A DNA stretch of 57,910 bases from Mesostigma viride (GCA_009746045.1 RPFO01002038.1:1-57910), one strand, 5' to 3'. Shown: positions 42,605 to 54,609, counted from the stretch's first letter. A program made the numbers and translations. Notes: generated by a model not told the origin, from the letters alone.

Positions 42605-45600
42605 TCGTCATCCACTAGGAAGTCAGGATTGAGAAAACTGAGAAACCCTGAGAAAAATTGAGAAAAACCTGAGAAGAGCCGAGAAAAACTGAGAAGTAAC
42701 TGAGAAGAGCTGAGAAGTAACTGAGAAGAGCTGAGAAAAACTGAGAATCACCTGAGAAAAGGGGGTGAGAAAAATTGAGAAGAGCTGAGAAGAAATTGAG
42801 AATTTGAAAATCTGAGAAAAGTGAGACTTCACTCGGACTGAGAAAAGTAATCACGAGAACTGAGAAAAATGAAAAACCACAAGAGAGTGAAAAACAGATT
42901 ATGAGAGCAGCAAGCACTGCCAACATAATTTCAGCAAGGCAATCAAGGAAACAGTTTTTTTTTAATTAAAAAATAATTTATTTACGTATGAAAGCCGTCC
43001 TTTTGTGCATTGATTTCTTGACATGGCCCTGCCATAAACTCGTCTAATTCTCTAGCTTGCTGCAATTTTTTCAAAGAAGATGACTACAACTATGTTGCCA
43101 TGGCTGTCTTTCACAAGGCCGCTTGCATAGCTTGATGCCCCGAATTGAAGATGTCGGTGCCGTTTGTATGCGCCACAAACTGAAAAGAATGCAAAACAAA
43201 AGCAGAACACAGGAATGGAAAATCAGCACGTGTAGAACACGATTCATGACCCAATACTCACTTTTATGGCAAAGCAGCCCATACACATGAATCACACCAT
43301 GCACCAGATGTCACACGAGCAAGCCACGACATTGTCGTCGGATCAGAAAGCAATAAACGTGAAAACGATAGCGGCCCAAATCTGAGATTCCGCCGAACAC
43401 AGAAAATAAGAAGGCTCAGAAGCTACCAGCAAGGGATCGAACATAGGACCTTAGGCATGATTTCATGCAGCAAATGTGTAGAACACGATTTATGACCCAA
43501 CAGTCACTCTTATGGCAAAGCAGCCCATACACATGAATCACACCATGCACCAGATGTCACACGAGCAAGCCACGACATTGTCGTCGGATCAGAAAGCAAT
43601 AAACGTGAAAACGATAGCGGCCCAAATCTGAGATTCCGCGGAACACAGAAAATAAGAAAGCTCAGAAGCTACCAGCAAGGGATAGAACATAGGACCTTAG
43701 GCATGATTGCATGCAGCGAATGTGTAGAACACGATTTATGACCCAACACTCACTCTTATGGCAGAGCAACCCATACCCATGAATCACACCATGCCCCAGA
43801 TGTCACACGAGCAAGCCACGACATGGTCGTCGGATAAGAAAGCAATAAACGTGAAAACGATAGCGGCCCAAATCTGAGATTCCGCGGAACACAGAAAATA
43901 AGAAAGCTCAGAAGCTACCAGCAAGGGATCGAACATAGGACCTTTGGCATGATTGCATGCAGCGAATGTGTAGAACACGATTTATGACCCAACACTCACT
44001 CTTATGGCAGAGCAACCCATACCCATGAATCACACCATGCCCCAGATGTCACACGAGCAAGCCACGACATGGTCGTCGGATAAGAAAGCAATAAACGTGA
44101 AAACGATAGCGGCCCAAATCTGAGATTCCGCGGAACACAGAAAATAAGAAAGCTCAGAAGCTACCAGCAAGGGATCGAACATAGGACCTTTGGCATGATT
44201 TCGCGGCTGTGTGAGTCTCCAGATCCGAAGGCATCTCACTTAATTAACGTTTCGAAACAGCCAAACTGCGAAAAACCTCTTACCGGAGGGAGTCGCCAAT
44301 ATCAAGGAGACAACCAGCGCAGGCCAGAAATCGGGAGAATCCGGACCATGGTAGCTCGAGCCTGCCGTTATCTTGTCCGCGTTTTCGAGTCGTGCAGGAT
44401 TATGAATATGAATGGAGATGGAAATGTGTAGCCTTGTGCATTGAAATTATGGCTGGCTGACGTGTAGAGCGACGAGATGACCTAGACGGTGGGGCCGGAA
44501 ACAGCTTGCTTGATTGTGTTTCTCGTGGGGAACGAGTCCAACGACTACTTTCTCTGGGCGGCAAACTGCGGCAAATTGAACGCAAGCCTCATCTTGAATT
44601 TTTGACCGTCGAAATGTAACGATCCGACGACTTCTGCAGTATGCCGCGTAATTTTCTGTTGCGGAAGAGCCGTTGGGCCGGTTCCCGACGCGGGCGACCA
44701 GTGGTTTGCATTAAGTTAACTTACCTGAAGTTCTCCAACAGAAATGACCCAAGCCGCATGATGGCACTCATCGACGGCCTCAGTCTATTGACGCGTCGGC
44801 CCGATTTTGGCGGCACCCAATTTGACCCCAACGGCACCTACCGACAAATACATACGTTTCATGCGCACCACGACCCCTTTGAGCTCTGCTATGGCGGTGC
44901 TGCCGTTGGGCCCGCATCAGACTGCAGGCCCTTTATGCTGGCGGGCCCTTAATGCATGTCACTTATTTATTCTTGTGCATACAAATATGAAGCAATGAAG
45001 TCCTATGTTCGATTCCTTGCTGGTAGCTTCTAGGCTTTCTTACTTTCTGTGCTCCGCGGAATCTCAGATTTGGGCAGCTAGCGTTTTCACGTTTGTTGCT
45101 TTCTGACGACAATGAAGCAATGAAGTCGTGTCCTCCGGATTTTTGCATTTGCACCGTGTGCGTTCTTGGACGTTTGGAAACATGCATGGCATATGGCTAA
45201 TGTAATGACTGACTAGCTAGACCGTTTCAGTGGTTTTTCATTTGCGGGTATTTCCTCGTAAATGGTGGGAAAGCGATCGCAGCAATGGTTCTCACCACTA
45301 GACACTCCCGGCCAGTGAAGCTCGAAAAACACGCCCTGATCAAGCAAGCTGTTTCCGGCCCCACTGTACAGGTCATCTTACAGTCGCTCTTTGCGTAAGC
45401 CAGCCATAATTTCAAGGAACAAGGCTACACATTTGCATACGCTTTTCTTGGTTATCGGTGTGCCTTTGTTTGAATGCAGGGGGGGTCGCTGTGCCGACAC
45501 AACGCGTTCAACGTGCTGGGCATCAAATGAGGGATCTGGGCGACCACCAGTGCGCGACTAGTGTCGCCACTTCTTTCCGGACCTGAGGGCGAGGCTGCAG

Positions 45601-46259
45601 CCGGAGCTGCAGACGTACTGTCATGGCTTAGCGCAGCCGCCAGGCTGCGTTGCGTCGAGGAGCGTTTGCTCGTCATATATTGCGCAATAGCTTCGGAAAA
45701 GTATATCAGCGTGTGCGTCTTAGAAAGACGAAGTGATTGTGATATTCACAGCCGAATTGGGTGCCCGAACGTGAAAGTTATGAGCTCCGCTGTCAGCCAT
45801 GGCTACCTCGTGGCTCGTGGCTTGGATGGTACATTGGCTATATTGTATGATAACCCTATATTTTTCACATTCCATCTCTACCATGCTCACCGCTTGCAAT
45901 GTGATGCGTTTGTATCAAGTGTGTGAATCTCCTCGTTCTCAGTCCTTGTGGTTTTTTCTGCTTTCTCAGTTCTTGAGGTTTTCTCAGTTGCGGCGTTGGA
46001 CTTGTTTGAGAAAATTGAGAATGATTCTCAATTCTTCTCAGCACTTCTCAGGCCATTTCTCAGGTTTCGTGAAAATTTTCTCAAAAACTGAGACCAATCT
46101 GAGAATTTTCTCAGTTCTTCTCAATCGTCCTGAGAAAAACTGAGATTTTTCTCAGTTCTTCTCAATTTGCTGAGAAAATTCTCAGAAAAACGCCCAAATT
46201 GAGAAAAACTGAGAAAAAAGTGAGAAATTTCTCAACCCCCTCTTCCTAGTGTCGTCATC
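42605..46259. mobile_element. DNA transposon with CACTAGGAAG termini and 8-bp TSD
   Basis: The element spans 42613-46251. The ends CACTAGGAAG and CTTCCTAGTG are inverted, and TCGTCATC is duplicated exactly on both sides (42605-42612, 46252-46259). Subterminal TGAGAAA-type repeats lie in inverted orientation at about 42622-42860 and 45960-46238. No transposase ORF is visible inside, so it is non-autonomous. The 8-bp duplication excludes the CACTA (3-bp) superfamily and fits hAT-, P- or KDZ-like mechanisms. It sits in the last codons of the transposase-like gene. Confidence 0.9.
43250..44200 (+). repeat. ~247-bp tandem repeat, four copies, tRNA-like box
   Basis: Units repeat with landmarks AGCAAGGGATCGAACATAGG and GTAGAACACGATTTATGACC. 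On the opposite strand TATGTTCGATCCC resembles a tRNA B box, so the unit may derive from a SINE. An inverted diverged part copy occurs at about 44996-45110. Confidence 0.85.
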
Positions 46260-48035
46260 GGCAAGGATGAGCGCTCGCTTCCGACGCCGGGAGGCGCCTG
46301 CGTTGTTGTTCTCCGCCACATCGTCGCTGGGTGGAACCATCTCGCGCAATCGAGCCTCGGCCAGGGTGATATCCGGCGCTTGCAACGCAGGGACGACCAC
46401 ACCGGGGCACCCGCAGATCTGTGCCTCCAGCTCGTGGAGAGGCACGCAAGAAACCGCGTCCTCCTCCCAACGGGCACCCCAGTACATGGCTACCATGTCG
46501 TTTTGCGTGTCGACAACAGCGACACGACCATGGTACCTGCCGTCCCGGCTTTCGGTGCGACCGTCCGCGGATGTCACACGCTCCGACGCCCAATGACACA
46601 CGACTTGCCCTACGAGGTTGCGGCTGCCACTCTTGACCTGCAGCGTTATGCCTTCCCAGCATGCCTTCGCCATGCCGACGATGCCCTTCGAGCATTCAGC
46701 ATCTTGCCACTTCACGACCGGGTGTTCCGCGTCATAGGGCACCTCCTTCAGCGCCTTTAGGCACTCCTTGGTGAGCTTTTTGTTCGCACCCAAGGAGACT
46801 GCATGAGGCGGCTGACCTCGCTTGCCCACCACTTGTGTCAAGACGAGGTCTGCATGACGCGGTGATGATCACCGTGTGCGCCGCAGTGGTTGGCGGATGG
46901 GGCCATTGCGCAATGTCTGGGTTCCACGGGTGCCACGTGTCACGCAAATGCTTAGCGCGGTATACAAAGAGCTCAATAGAAGGTTGGCCGCCATCCTCCT
47001 TCGCAACCACCTCCTTGATGATGCCAAAGAGGACTGGAGTCCACGTGAGCTTCGAGTTGCAGAGAATACCAGCTGAAGGGTGCCAGTATAGAACAGCGGA
47101 GCCTTTCTCAACGCCTTGCATGCGCTTCAAGTAAGCGACCTTGGCTGTCATGGCCCTGTCTTCTGCCGCCCATTCCTGCTGTGTGTGGCCATCATGACGA
47201 ACTCGGTCTACCAGCGGGGTGACGCGCACCGCCTCTGCGTCGACCAACGCCATGAAGTGCTCTTCTTGCGTCGGTGGTGGTTCAGGCGCTGCATCGTGCT
47301 CACGCAGCGCGGAGATGTCCGCGCGAGATGGCCACGGCAAAGGGCGCCACTCCTCAGGCACCTCCTCAGGGGCATGTGGGACTTTTGCGAAAAAGGCCTC
47401 GTTTGGCTTGATGGTGTCGGGCGGAAAGTACCACTGCCAGATGCCATGGGGCAACTTCTCGACCCTTGTTTTGATCGACTCCAGCTCCTTCCCCAGAAAC
47501 TCCATGTTCAATGGTGCGAAGGCTGGGGTGTCCTGCAACATCGGAATGCGGTCTGGATCCACAAGTCGGACGCCAAACAGCGGCCGCCCCTCCGCATCAA
47601 ACTTGTAAGGCTGTGTCATCGCCTTCCCGCACCGTGGCGCGCCTTCCTGTCGAGTCCCCGCGGGCTGCCACGGCGTCTTTTGGGACTCCGTGGTCCGGTA
47701 GGACAACCAGGTCTCTGCGTTGCCCTGTACCTGGAAGAAGACGGCGTGGTGCACCTTCATTGAGCGACCGCGTTTTTCAGGCACCGGCTGTGCCGCTCCG
47801 CCGCCCGCCGGCTGCGCCGCCGGCCCGCCGCGCGCCGGCTGCCCCGCCCCGTAGCCCGTCGACAGCCCCGCCCCACCGCGTGTCGGCTGTGACACCCCGC
47901 CGCGCACCGGCTGGCCCGCCCCGCCGCCCGTCGACTGCCCCGCCCCGCCGCCCGTCGACAGCCCCGCCCCGCCGCATGCCAGCTGTGCCGGCCCGCCGCC
48001 CACGCGCGCCGGCAGCGCCGCTGGCCCCCGAGTTA
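46252..48035 (-). pseudogene. Transposase-like gene, C-terminal part
   Basis: Two overlapping frames (46182-46841 and 46732-48048) join by a one-base shift near 46850. The segment starts with an 8-residue Gly-rich repeat (GGAGLSTG/GGAGQSTG), followed by PEKRGRSMKVHHAVFFQVQG and a Trp/Pro-rich region (PWQPAGTRQEGAPRCGK). It ends in RRRKRALILADDD. Before the CACTAGG-terminus insertion the frame would have run on into about seven Asp codons, a Cys and a stop at 42586. I read it as the C-terminal half of the gene that starts at 54147, separated by two insertions. No known domain is recognised here. The frameshift makes it a likely pseudogene. Confidence 0.6.
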
Positions 48036-48728
48036 ACGCCAAGCGCATTGGCGTGATCCTGATTCGGCATATCTCTGCGATTCCAGCGGCACCGGAACGA
48101 GTTCATTCCGACAGGTATCAAGAAAGTTATGGTGTTCCGACTTCCCGGTCGCGCGCGAGCGCGAGCCGGCTGTTCTTCTAAGTCGTGCGTGAATATGTGC
48201 CGACGACATATGGGGTCGACAGTAATTCCTGGGCTGACAGGAATTAGGTGCTGAACCTACGACGGTATTGGATTAATACGTCGTACGCAGGAAATAGGAA
48301 CCTTAACCTGTGGTCTGTTGGTACCGCAGGCTTAGTCCTGGATTATTGGGTGCAGACGCAATAATCATTGTGGACTGTACACTGTGGTCACTGTGCCTGT
48401 ATGGCAGACCTACTGTATAGGATCTGGACGCTGCACAGGTTGTTAATACTGTACCGGGGGTGTTAATACTGAGCAGGCCTACGAGGCTGCTCAGGCCTAG
48501 CAAAGCACAGTGCACAAGTATATAAAGAATAGGCCAGTGCCAACTGGTGAGATCTCTTGCGAGCCCGCCTCACGTGTGTTGCCTTGACTTGGCAAACTCG
48601 TGTCTAAGCACTCACGTGCACGAGTGCTGTAAGCCTATATTTTTAACCAAGCTCCATTCCAACCATTCTCATGATGAATCTATCCGCGCGCATTGGAATC
48701 TATCTATCCCTACACATTGCGCTTTAAC
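48036..48728 (+). mobile_element. Dispersed element R3, most complete copy, in the minisatellite
   Basis: About 690 bp lie between GAGTTAACGCC and GCGCTTTAACTC, which form imperfect inverted ends. Both sides are the same GC-rich minisatellite, so this is a clean insertion into a C run; the target duplication of 2-3 C is ambiguous. It contains GTATATAAAG (48518-48527) and matches 15555-15953 and 10745-11058 in inverted orientation. No coding frame is supported. Confidence 0.7.
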
Positions 48729-49913
48729 TCCCCGCGCGCCGACGGCCCTGCCCCGCCGCCCGTCGACTGCCCCGCCCCGCCGCCCGTTGACAGCCCCGCC
48801 CCGCCGCCCACGCGCGCCGGCAGCGCCGCTGGCCCCCCGCACGCCGACGGCCCTGCCCCGCCGCCCGTCGACTGCCCCGCCCCGCCGCCCGTCGACAGCC
48901 CCGCCCCGCCGCCCGGCCACGCGCGCCGGCAGCGCCGCTGGCCCCCCGCGCGCCGACGGCCCTGCCCCGCCGCCCGTCGACTGCCCCGCCCCGCCGCCCG
49001 TCGACAGCCCCGCCCCGCCGCCCACGCGCGCCGGCAGCACCGCTGGCCCCCGCGCGCCGACGGCCCTGCCCCGCCGCCCGTCGACTGCCCCGCCCCGCCG
49101 CCTGTCGACAGCCCCGCCCCGCCGCCCGGCCACGCGCGCCGGCAGCGCCGCTGGCCCCCGCGCGCCGACGGCCCTGCCCCGCCGCCCGTCGACTGCCCCG
49201 CCCCGCCGCCCGTCGACAGCCCCGCCCCGCCGCCCACGCGCGCCGGCAGCACCGCTGGCCCCCCGCGCGCCGACGGCCCTGCCCCGCCGCCCGTCGACTG
49301 CCCCGCCCCGCCGCCCGTCGACAGCCCCGCCCTGCCGCCCACGCGCTCCGGCAGCGCCGCTGGCCCCCGCGCGCCGACGGCCCTGCCCCGCCGCCCGTCG
49401 ACTGCCCCGCCCCGCCGCCCGTCGACAGCCCCGCCCCGCCACCCACGCCCGCCGGCAGCACCGTTGGCCCCCCGCACGCCGATGGCCCTGCCCCGCCGCC
49501 CGTCGACAGCCCCGCCCCGCCGCCCACGCGCGCCGGCAGCACCGCTGGCCCCCCGCACGCCGACGGCCCTGCCCCGCCGCCCGTCGACTGCCCCGCCCCG
49601 CGGCCCGTCGACTGCCCCGCCCCGCCGCCCACGCGCGCCGGCAGCGCCGCTGGCCCCCCGCACGCCGACGGCCCTGCCCCGCCGCCCGTCGACAGCCCCG
49701 CCCCGCCGCCCGTCGACAGCCCCGCCCCGCCGCCCACGCGCGCCGGCAGCACCGCGCTGGCCCCCCGCGCGCCGACGGCCCTGCCCCGCCGCCCGTCGAC
49801 TGCCCCGCCCCGCCGCCCGTCGACAGCCCCGCCCCGCCGCCCACGCGCGCCGGCAGCACCGCGCTGGCCCCCCGCACGCCGACTGCCGGCTGCCCCGCCG
49901 CCAGCGTACCGCG
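48729..49913 (-). repeat. Coding GC-rich minisatellite (24-bp unit)
   Basis: Units of CCGCCCGTCGACAGCCCCGC nest in a ~110-bp higher-order unit repeated about ten times. On the minus strand one frame reads GGAGLSTG/GGAGQSTG, the linker of the transposase-like gene. All six frames are open, so the other ORFs are artefacts. Similar arrays occupy 47770-48035 and 51590-52290. Confidence 0.85.
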
Positions 49914-51589
49914 CCAATACGCCGTATAATACGGTAAATACGCCGTATTATACAATACGGCGAGGTTTGGCGTACTAACGTACTAGAAATACGCCGTATT
50001 GCGTTCTCAACGCAAATACGGCGCATAATACGTATTTTTCGCGTATTATACGGCGCCCGGCTCCGGAATTTGGCGCCAGAGCTAGTTTTGGCGTTGCTGA
50101 CCTAGGCAGGTACGCAGCCTGAACCGTACTTGGGGAGTACGGGCCTACGGTTGGTCCCGCTTGTCATCTCTGCCAGTTGACGGCGTGGGTAAACGATGGC
50201 AAAACGAGACCGACTTGCATAAATATGATAGTTGACCTCCGCGGCCATGGAGGTGCAGAAATCTGACTGGTATGGGAGCATGGCTTGACATTTTGAACTG
50301 CAATTTTGCAGGCATGATCCATAGGTCCTAAACAGCGTATATCATTGGCAGGCAACGCCTGGGTGTGCGCAGATATGTCTCGACCCTATGCTCGGTGCAG
50401 CAACCTCGTTTGATCAGCGACCAGGTCGGTCGCCGTGCATGTGCTAACTGTTACTAGGCGGGAAATAAGTCGATACGTTTGTACGCGGATAGATGTGTAA
50501 AATATATTGCTGACATGTTTTATTGGCGACGACGGCCAGGAAAGCGGCTCGCAGCTACATCGATGAGGTGGGCATCCGGCTAGCTCCAGCAAGGAAGGTA
50601 ATTAATCTGCGGTTTTGATCTGGTATGTGCTATCCTGTTCACGTTTTATTGCATACTGTATCAAGGTTTTGGGTCGAATCGTATACCTATCAATAAGTTC
50701 ATGGTTGTAATAAGGAATTAGTTCAATTAGCAATCTATATACCATGCAGTGGATGAGTATCACACTTCATGACCTTTATGTAAACAACAAACTGTCGACA
50801 CCCCCTAGGGCTCCCCCAGAACAGATTCTAGCCAGCTGTCTAGAAGAGGGCAATCGACATAGCTTTTACATTATAGCATGACTTGCCATGTATTTCTCGA
50901 GCATAGTATACTGATCTAGCCCCAACGGCTTAGAGTAGCCCCAACGGTTTAGAGTGGCATGAACGCAATCACATTAGCCCAGCCATGGCTCAGCGTGGCC
51001 ATTTGCTTATGCCTTAGCAGACGCCCGTTGAGCCCACTTCACCTTTCTTGTACAGCATCAGCTATGCTTCAGCCTACCTCTGGTATCGTTAATAATGGTT
51101 GTCCCACAGTGATGCGCCCCGGCCCCGTGATGTGGATAGAGCGCTCGATGTGGCCTGCCCACCGACTGGTGGGCGGTGGCAGTGAGAGAAGCTAGGGCGC
51201 CCTCCCTCCCTCTCATTGTGTACAGGGGTTGAAGGTTCCTCTACTTTGTATTGGCACCCACGTGACGCAGTCACGTGATAATTAACTAATTAATTAATTA
51301 ATTACACTTCATACAATTGATGAGACAACCAAGTGGGTGTCAAACGGCTACCGGCGACCTCTACGTGCATTGTATTGTTTTTCATCAAGATTGAGACATT
51401 AGCTAGAGTTTTTGAGAGGCACGCCCATGGGATAAACACCTTAGAATATTTTATCCTAATTGAAAATCCACTTTTCCGGTCAAAAAACCACTTTTTTTTT
51501 TTTGGCGTATAATACGCGTATAATACGCGTATAATACGGCAATACGCAATACGCCGAGGTTTTGCCGTATTGCCGTATTGCCGTACTGG
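49914..51589. mobile_element. 1.7-kb element with TACGCCGTAT-rich ends
   Basis: The insert has ends CCAATACGCCGTATAAT and, inverted, CCAGTACGGCAATACGG, with many ATACGCC/TATAATACGC palindromic repeats near both ends. The GC minisatellite continues on both sides. No transposase and no clear target duplication are visible (CCGCG on the left, CTCAC on the right). It is probably a non-autonomous DNA element. Confidence 0.6.
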
Positions 51590-52290
51590 CTCACACTGCC
51601 CGCCGCCCGTCGACTGCCCCGCCCCGCCGCCCGTCGACAGCCCCGCCCCGCCGCCCGTCGACAGCCCCGCCCCGCCGCCCACGCGCGCCGGCAGCGCCGC
51701 TGGCCCCCCGCGCGCCGACGGCCCTGCCCCGCCGCCCGTCGACTGCCCCGCCCCGCCGCCCGTCGACTGCCCCGCCCCGCCGCCCGTCGACAGCCCCGCC
51801 CCGCCGCCCGCGCGCGCCGGCAGCACCGCTGGCCCCCGCACGCCGACGGCCCTGCCCCGCCGCCCGTCGACTGCCCCGCCCCGCCGCCCGTCGACTGCCC
51901 CGCCCCGCCGTCCGTCGACAGCCCCGCCCCGCCGCCCACGCGCGCCGGCAGCGCCGCTGGCCCCCCGCACGCCGACCGCCCTGCCCCGCCGCCCGTCGAC
52001 TGCCCCGCCCCGCCGCCCGTCGACAGCCCCGCCCCGCCGCATGCCAGCTGTGCCGGCCCGCCGCCCGCGCGCGCCGGCTGCGCCACTGGCCCGCCGCCCG
52101 TCGACAGCCGCCCCACCGCCCGCCGACTGCCCCGCCCCGCCGCGCACCGGCAGCGCCGCCCCGCTGCCCGCCGACTGCCCCGCCCCGCCGCGTGCCGGCT
52201 GCGCCGCCGCTGCCGCCCCGCCGCGCACCGATGGCGCCGCCCCTCCGTGCGCCGGCTGCGCCTCGCTGCACGCAGGCTGCACGACATCAC
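51590..52290 (-). repeat. Coding GC-rich minisatellite, second part
   Basis: The same 24-bp units as at 48729, followed towards the gene's 5' side by a more diverse Ala/Gly/Pro linker (PARGGAGQSAGSGAALP). This is the joint between the catalytic part and the repeat linker. Confidence 0.8.
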
Positions 52291-52341
52291 CACGCACCCT
52301 GGTGACCTTGATAACCTGATCCTCCCTACCGGTCATCCAAT

Positions 52342-54147
52342 CTACCGTGCTGCACCAACCGGCAAACGACTCGCGCTGCAACGGAGTGAGAAAGTTCCTG
52401 ACATCGTAAGCGACCCCAATACCTTGACCTCCGTGCCAGCGGGGACGGTCGAGTTGCAGTTCGCAGCTGCACCACTAGGCTGACGGAATGCCTCTTCTAT
52501 GGCCGCCACCCAGCTCTCCAAAGTTGGGTACTTGTGCACGAAGCTAGGCCCCCCCGCCACAGCGTGTCTCATGTAGGCCACAAGCACGCCGAATTTCTGA
52601 TCTGGGTCGGCGTGCGTGTGGCCCACGAGCATGCGGTGCATTTCGACGACGTCGAAGAAGCCAACGTGTACGAGCCACCATGCAAACAGTAAGACGGTGT
52701 GATTCCGGTTTTCACTCCCACCGTCCAGTTGCAGGACCAAACACCTGGGCATGTGCGGCAGCCCCGCCCTCCTCCATGGCTGGTCCCTCATCAACTGCGC
52801 CAGGATGTGCATCAGCATCGTGACGGTGACACTGCCGGAGAGGTTGTCGGTCATGAGGACCCATGCGAGAACGATGAACCACATCGCCTTGTACCCATGG
52901 ACGGCCGCACAGAAGAGCGAGAACGGCATCATGCCACCTGCATAGCTGCCCCATGAGTCGGGCCCCCCCACCAGCTTCGGCCAGTATGTCTTGGCGTGAT
53001 CCAGCTTGTCGAGGTTGATCGACAAAATGGCCGTCAACATAGCGGCCACCATCGCGCAGGCAAGCTCGCGCCTCAACCAATAGTTCTGGCGGGTAAACCA
53101 GGCCAGAGCGACATGCTGCTTGATTTGGTTGTCGACGTACTTCCGTTGTGCCTCAGTTGAAGCACCGCGGCGCCGCATGCGCAGTTCCACGCAGTCCGCG
53201 CAGTGACCGGTGCTCTTGTTGTGCGGGCATACCACCACCTTCGGGCTCCTCTGCCCTGGGAAGTAGTCGCCTTTGCAGTAGGTGCGCCAGATGCGGTAGA
53301 ATGCGTTGTAGCCTAGCACCTTGGCCCCTTCCCCCGCTTCTGCCACCACGTCTTCAACGTACATGGCGTGCATCTCCTTGATGGACATGACGTCCATGAA
53401 GACAACGCCAGCATGAGTCGGGTCATGGTCTGCGATCTGCTGCACCAACTCGTGCATCCACATTGCTGCGTGTTCGCCAACCTCCGAACGCCCCCGAGCA
53501 TCACGCTCAGGTGGTGCGTGCTCCAGACCAACACCGAAAGTCGCTAGGTCGTTGGGATGCACGGTCAGGAAATACTCCTTCGCCGACACGACCGACGCCA
53601 CCAGATTGTTCCAAGTCGCCCGGGTAACGCCGGCCATCTTCCGGATGGCAGATGCACAACCGGTGACGGTGTACATGCACCCCGCAATCACCACGTCCAC
53701 GTGTAAAGGGCCGGTAATGATGTACTTCTTGTAACGGCCACCGTCGGCAGGGGATTCTACCTCGATGTTGCCCACGCCGGCCGACCGGATCACGTCGCAA
53801 AGGGAGGCCATGCGCTGCTGGTCCGTTTGGTTGTACAGGAACTCTCGAAAGGCAGTCCACGACCTGGTATCGGTAAGTAAGGTGCCCACCTTCTCGAGGC
53901 AATGCTCCCCACAAGTCGGACCGCACTTCCTGGCCTTGGCGATGTCCTTGTCAACGGACTTCAATTTGGAGGCGAGAAGCCGGGCGCCATCTTTCTTCCC
54001 ACTGCGCTTCGCTCGAGAGGAAGACGTGCCGGGCCCCATTTCCGTGTGAAGCAGGTCGTCGTCAGAGCCGTCAGAATCCACGCCCCAACTAGCTTCAGAA
54101 CTCGCATCCGAATCCACCAGGTCTGGCACATCCCATTCTTCATCCAT
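52342..54147 (-). CDS. Transposase-like protein, N-terminal and catalytic part (DUF7869-type)
   Basis: The ATG at 54147 opens a 601-codon frame. The N-terminus is acidic (DSDASSEAS) and then basic, followed by a Cys cluster (CGPTCGEHC, ~75-83). A second Cys/His cluster, CPHNKSTGHCADC, lies at ~307-319. The C-terminal part carries VVFMDVMS (Asp ~252), LVLQLDGGSENRN (Asp ~475) and LVGHTHADPDQKFG (~507-520), the pattern of DUF7869-type proteins abundant in algae, mosses and oomycetes, which look like RNase H-fold DDE enzymes. After about 52490 the expected continuation (YDVRNF, then DQVIKVTRVRGDV) is in another frame, so the gene is frameshifted there. It continues into the repeat linker and the part at 46252-48035. 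The catalytic role is inferred from motifs. Confidence 0.75.
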   Translation of the reverse strand: MDEEWDVPDLVDSDASSEASWGVDSDGSDDDLLHTEMGPGTSSSRAKRSGKKDGARLLASKLKSVDKDIAKARKCGPTCGEHCLEKVGTLLTDTRSWTAFREFLYNQTDQQRMASLCDVIRSAGVGNIEVESPADGGRYKKYIITGPLHVDVVIAGCMYTVTGCASAIRKMAGVTRATWNNLVASVVSAKEYFLTVHPNDLATFGVGLEHAPPERDARGRSEVGEHAAMWMHELVQQIADHDPTHAGVVFMDVMSIKEMHAMYVEDVVAEAGEGAKVLGYNAFYRIWRTYCKGDYFPGQRSPKVVVCPHNKSTGHCADCVELRMRRRGASTEAQRKYVDNQIKQHVALAWFTRQNYWLRRELACAMVAAMLTAILSINLDKLDHAKTYWPKLVGGPDSWGSYAGGMMPFSLFCAAVHGYKAMWFIVLAWVLMTDNLSGSVTVTMLMHILAQLMRDQPWRRAGLPHMPRCLVLQLDGGSENRNHTVLLFAWWLVHVGFFDVVEMHRMLVGHTHADPDQKFGVLVAYMRHAVAGGPSFVHKYPTLESWVAAIEEAFRQPSGAAANCNSTVPAGTEVKVLGSLTMSGTFSLRCSASRLPVGAAR

Positions 54148-54149
54148 GT

Positions 54150-54545
54150 TAATAGGAAATCTACTGTATTACACCCGGTGGTGCTTGGACAGAAGCAAGA
54201 AACCCCGCCCACCGCTCAAATGTGGCGCCCAACAAAGCCCCAAACTGATTTCTTCAATAAGTCTACTGTTCTACATCCGGTGGTGGATGGACACAAGCAA
54301 TAAAGGCCCCGCCCACACCTCAGATTTCTTTAGAAAATCTACTGATCTACATTCGATGGCGCCTTCACAGAAGCAGGAAACTCCGCCCACCGGTCAAATG
54401 TGACGCCCAACAAAGCCCCAACTGATTTCTTCAAGAAGTATACTGTTTTACACCCGGTAGTGCTTGGACAGAAGCACTATGTAAAGCCCGCCCACACATC
54501 GGATTTCTTTACGAAAAACCTGTTTTACATTCGATGGGGTCTTGA
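54150..54545. repeat. 75-100-bp tandem repeats upstream of the transposase-like gene
   Basis: Five imperfect units share TCTACTGTTCTACA...CCGGTGGTG and CCCGCCCAC boxes; two alternating types make a ~175-bp dimer. The array lies between two divergent genes and could contain promoter elements, but no TATA box is evident. Confidence 0.75.
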
Positions 54546-54609
54546 CAGATTCAAGCAGCAATACTCGTTTCTACCTGCGTGCGACTGCTGCGGCTGAGTG
54601 CTGCAACTT

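Noticed and set aside
42613-46251. CACTA (En/Spm) superfamily assignment
   Set aside because: The ends begin CACTA, but the target duplication is 8 bp, not 3 bp.
48547-50026. Long ORFs of about 400-460 codons on both strands
   Set aside because: They are readings of the GC minisatellite, open in all frames. Only the minus-strand GGAGxSTG frame connects to non-repeat protein.
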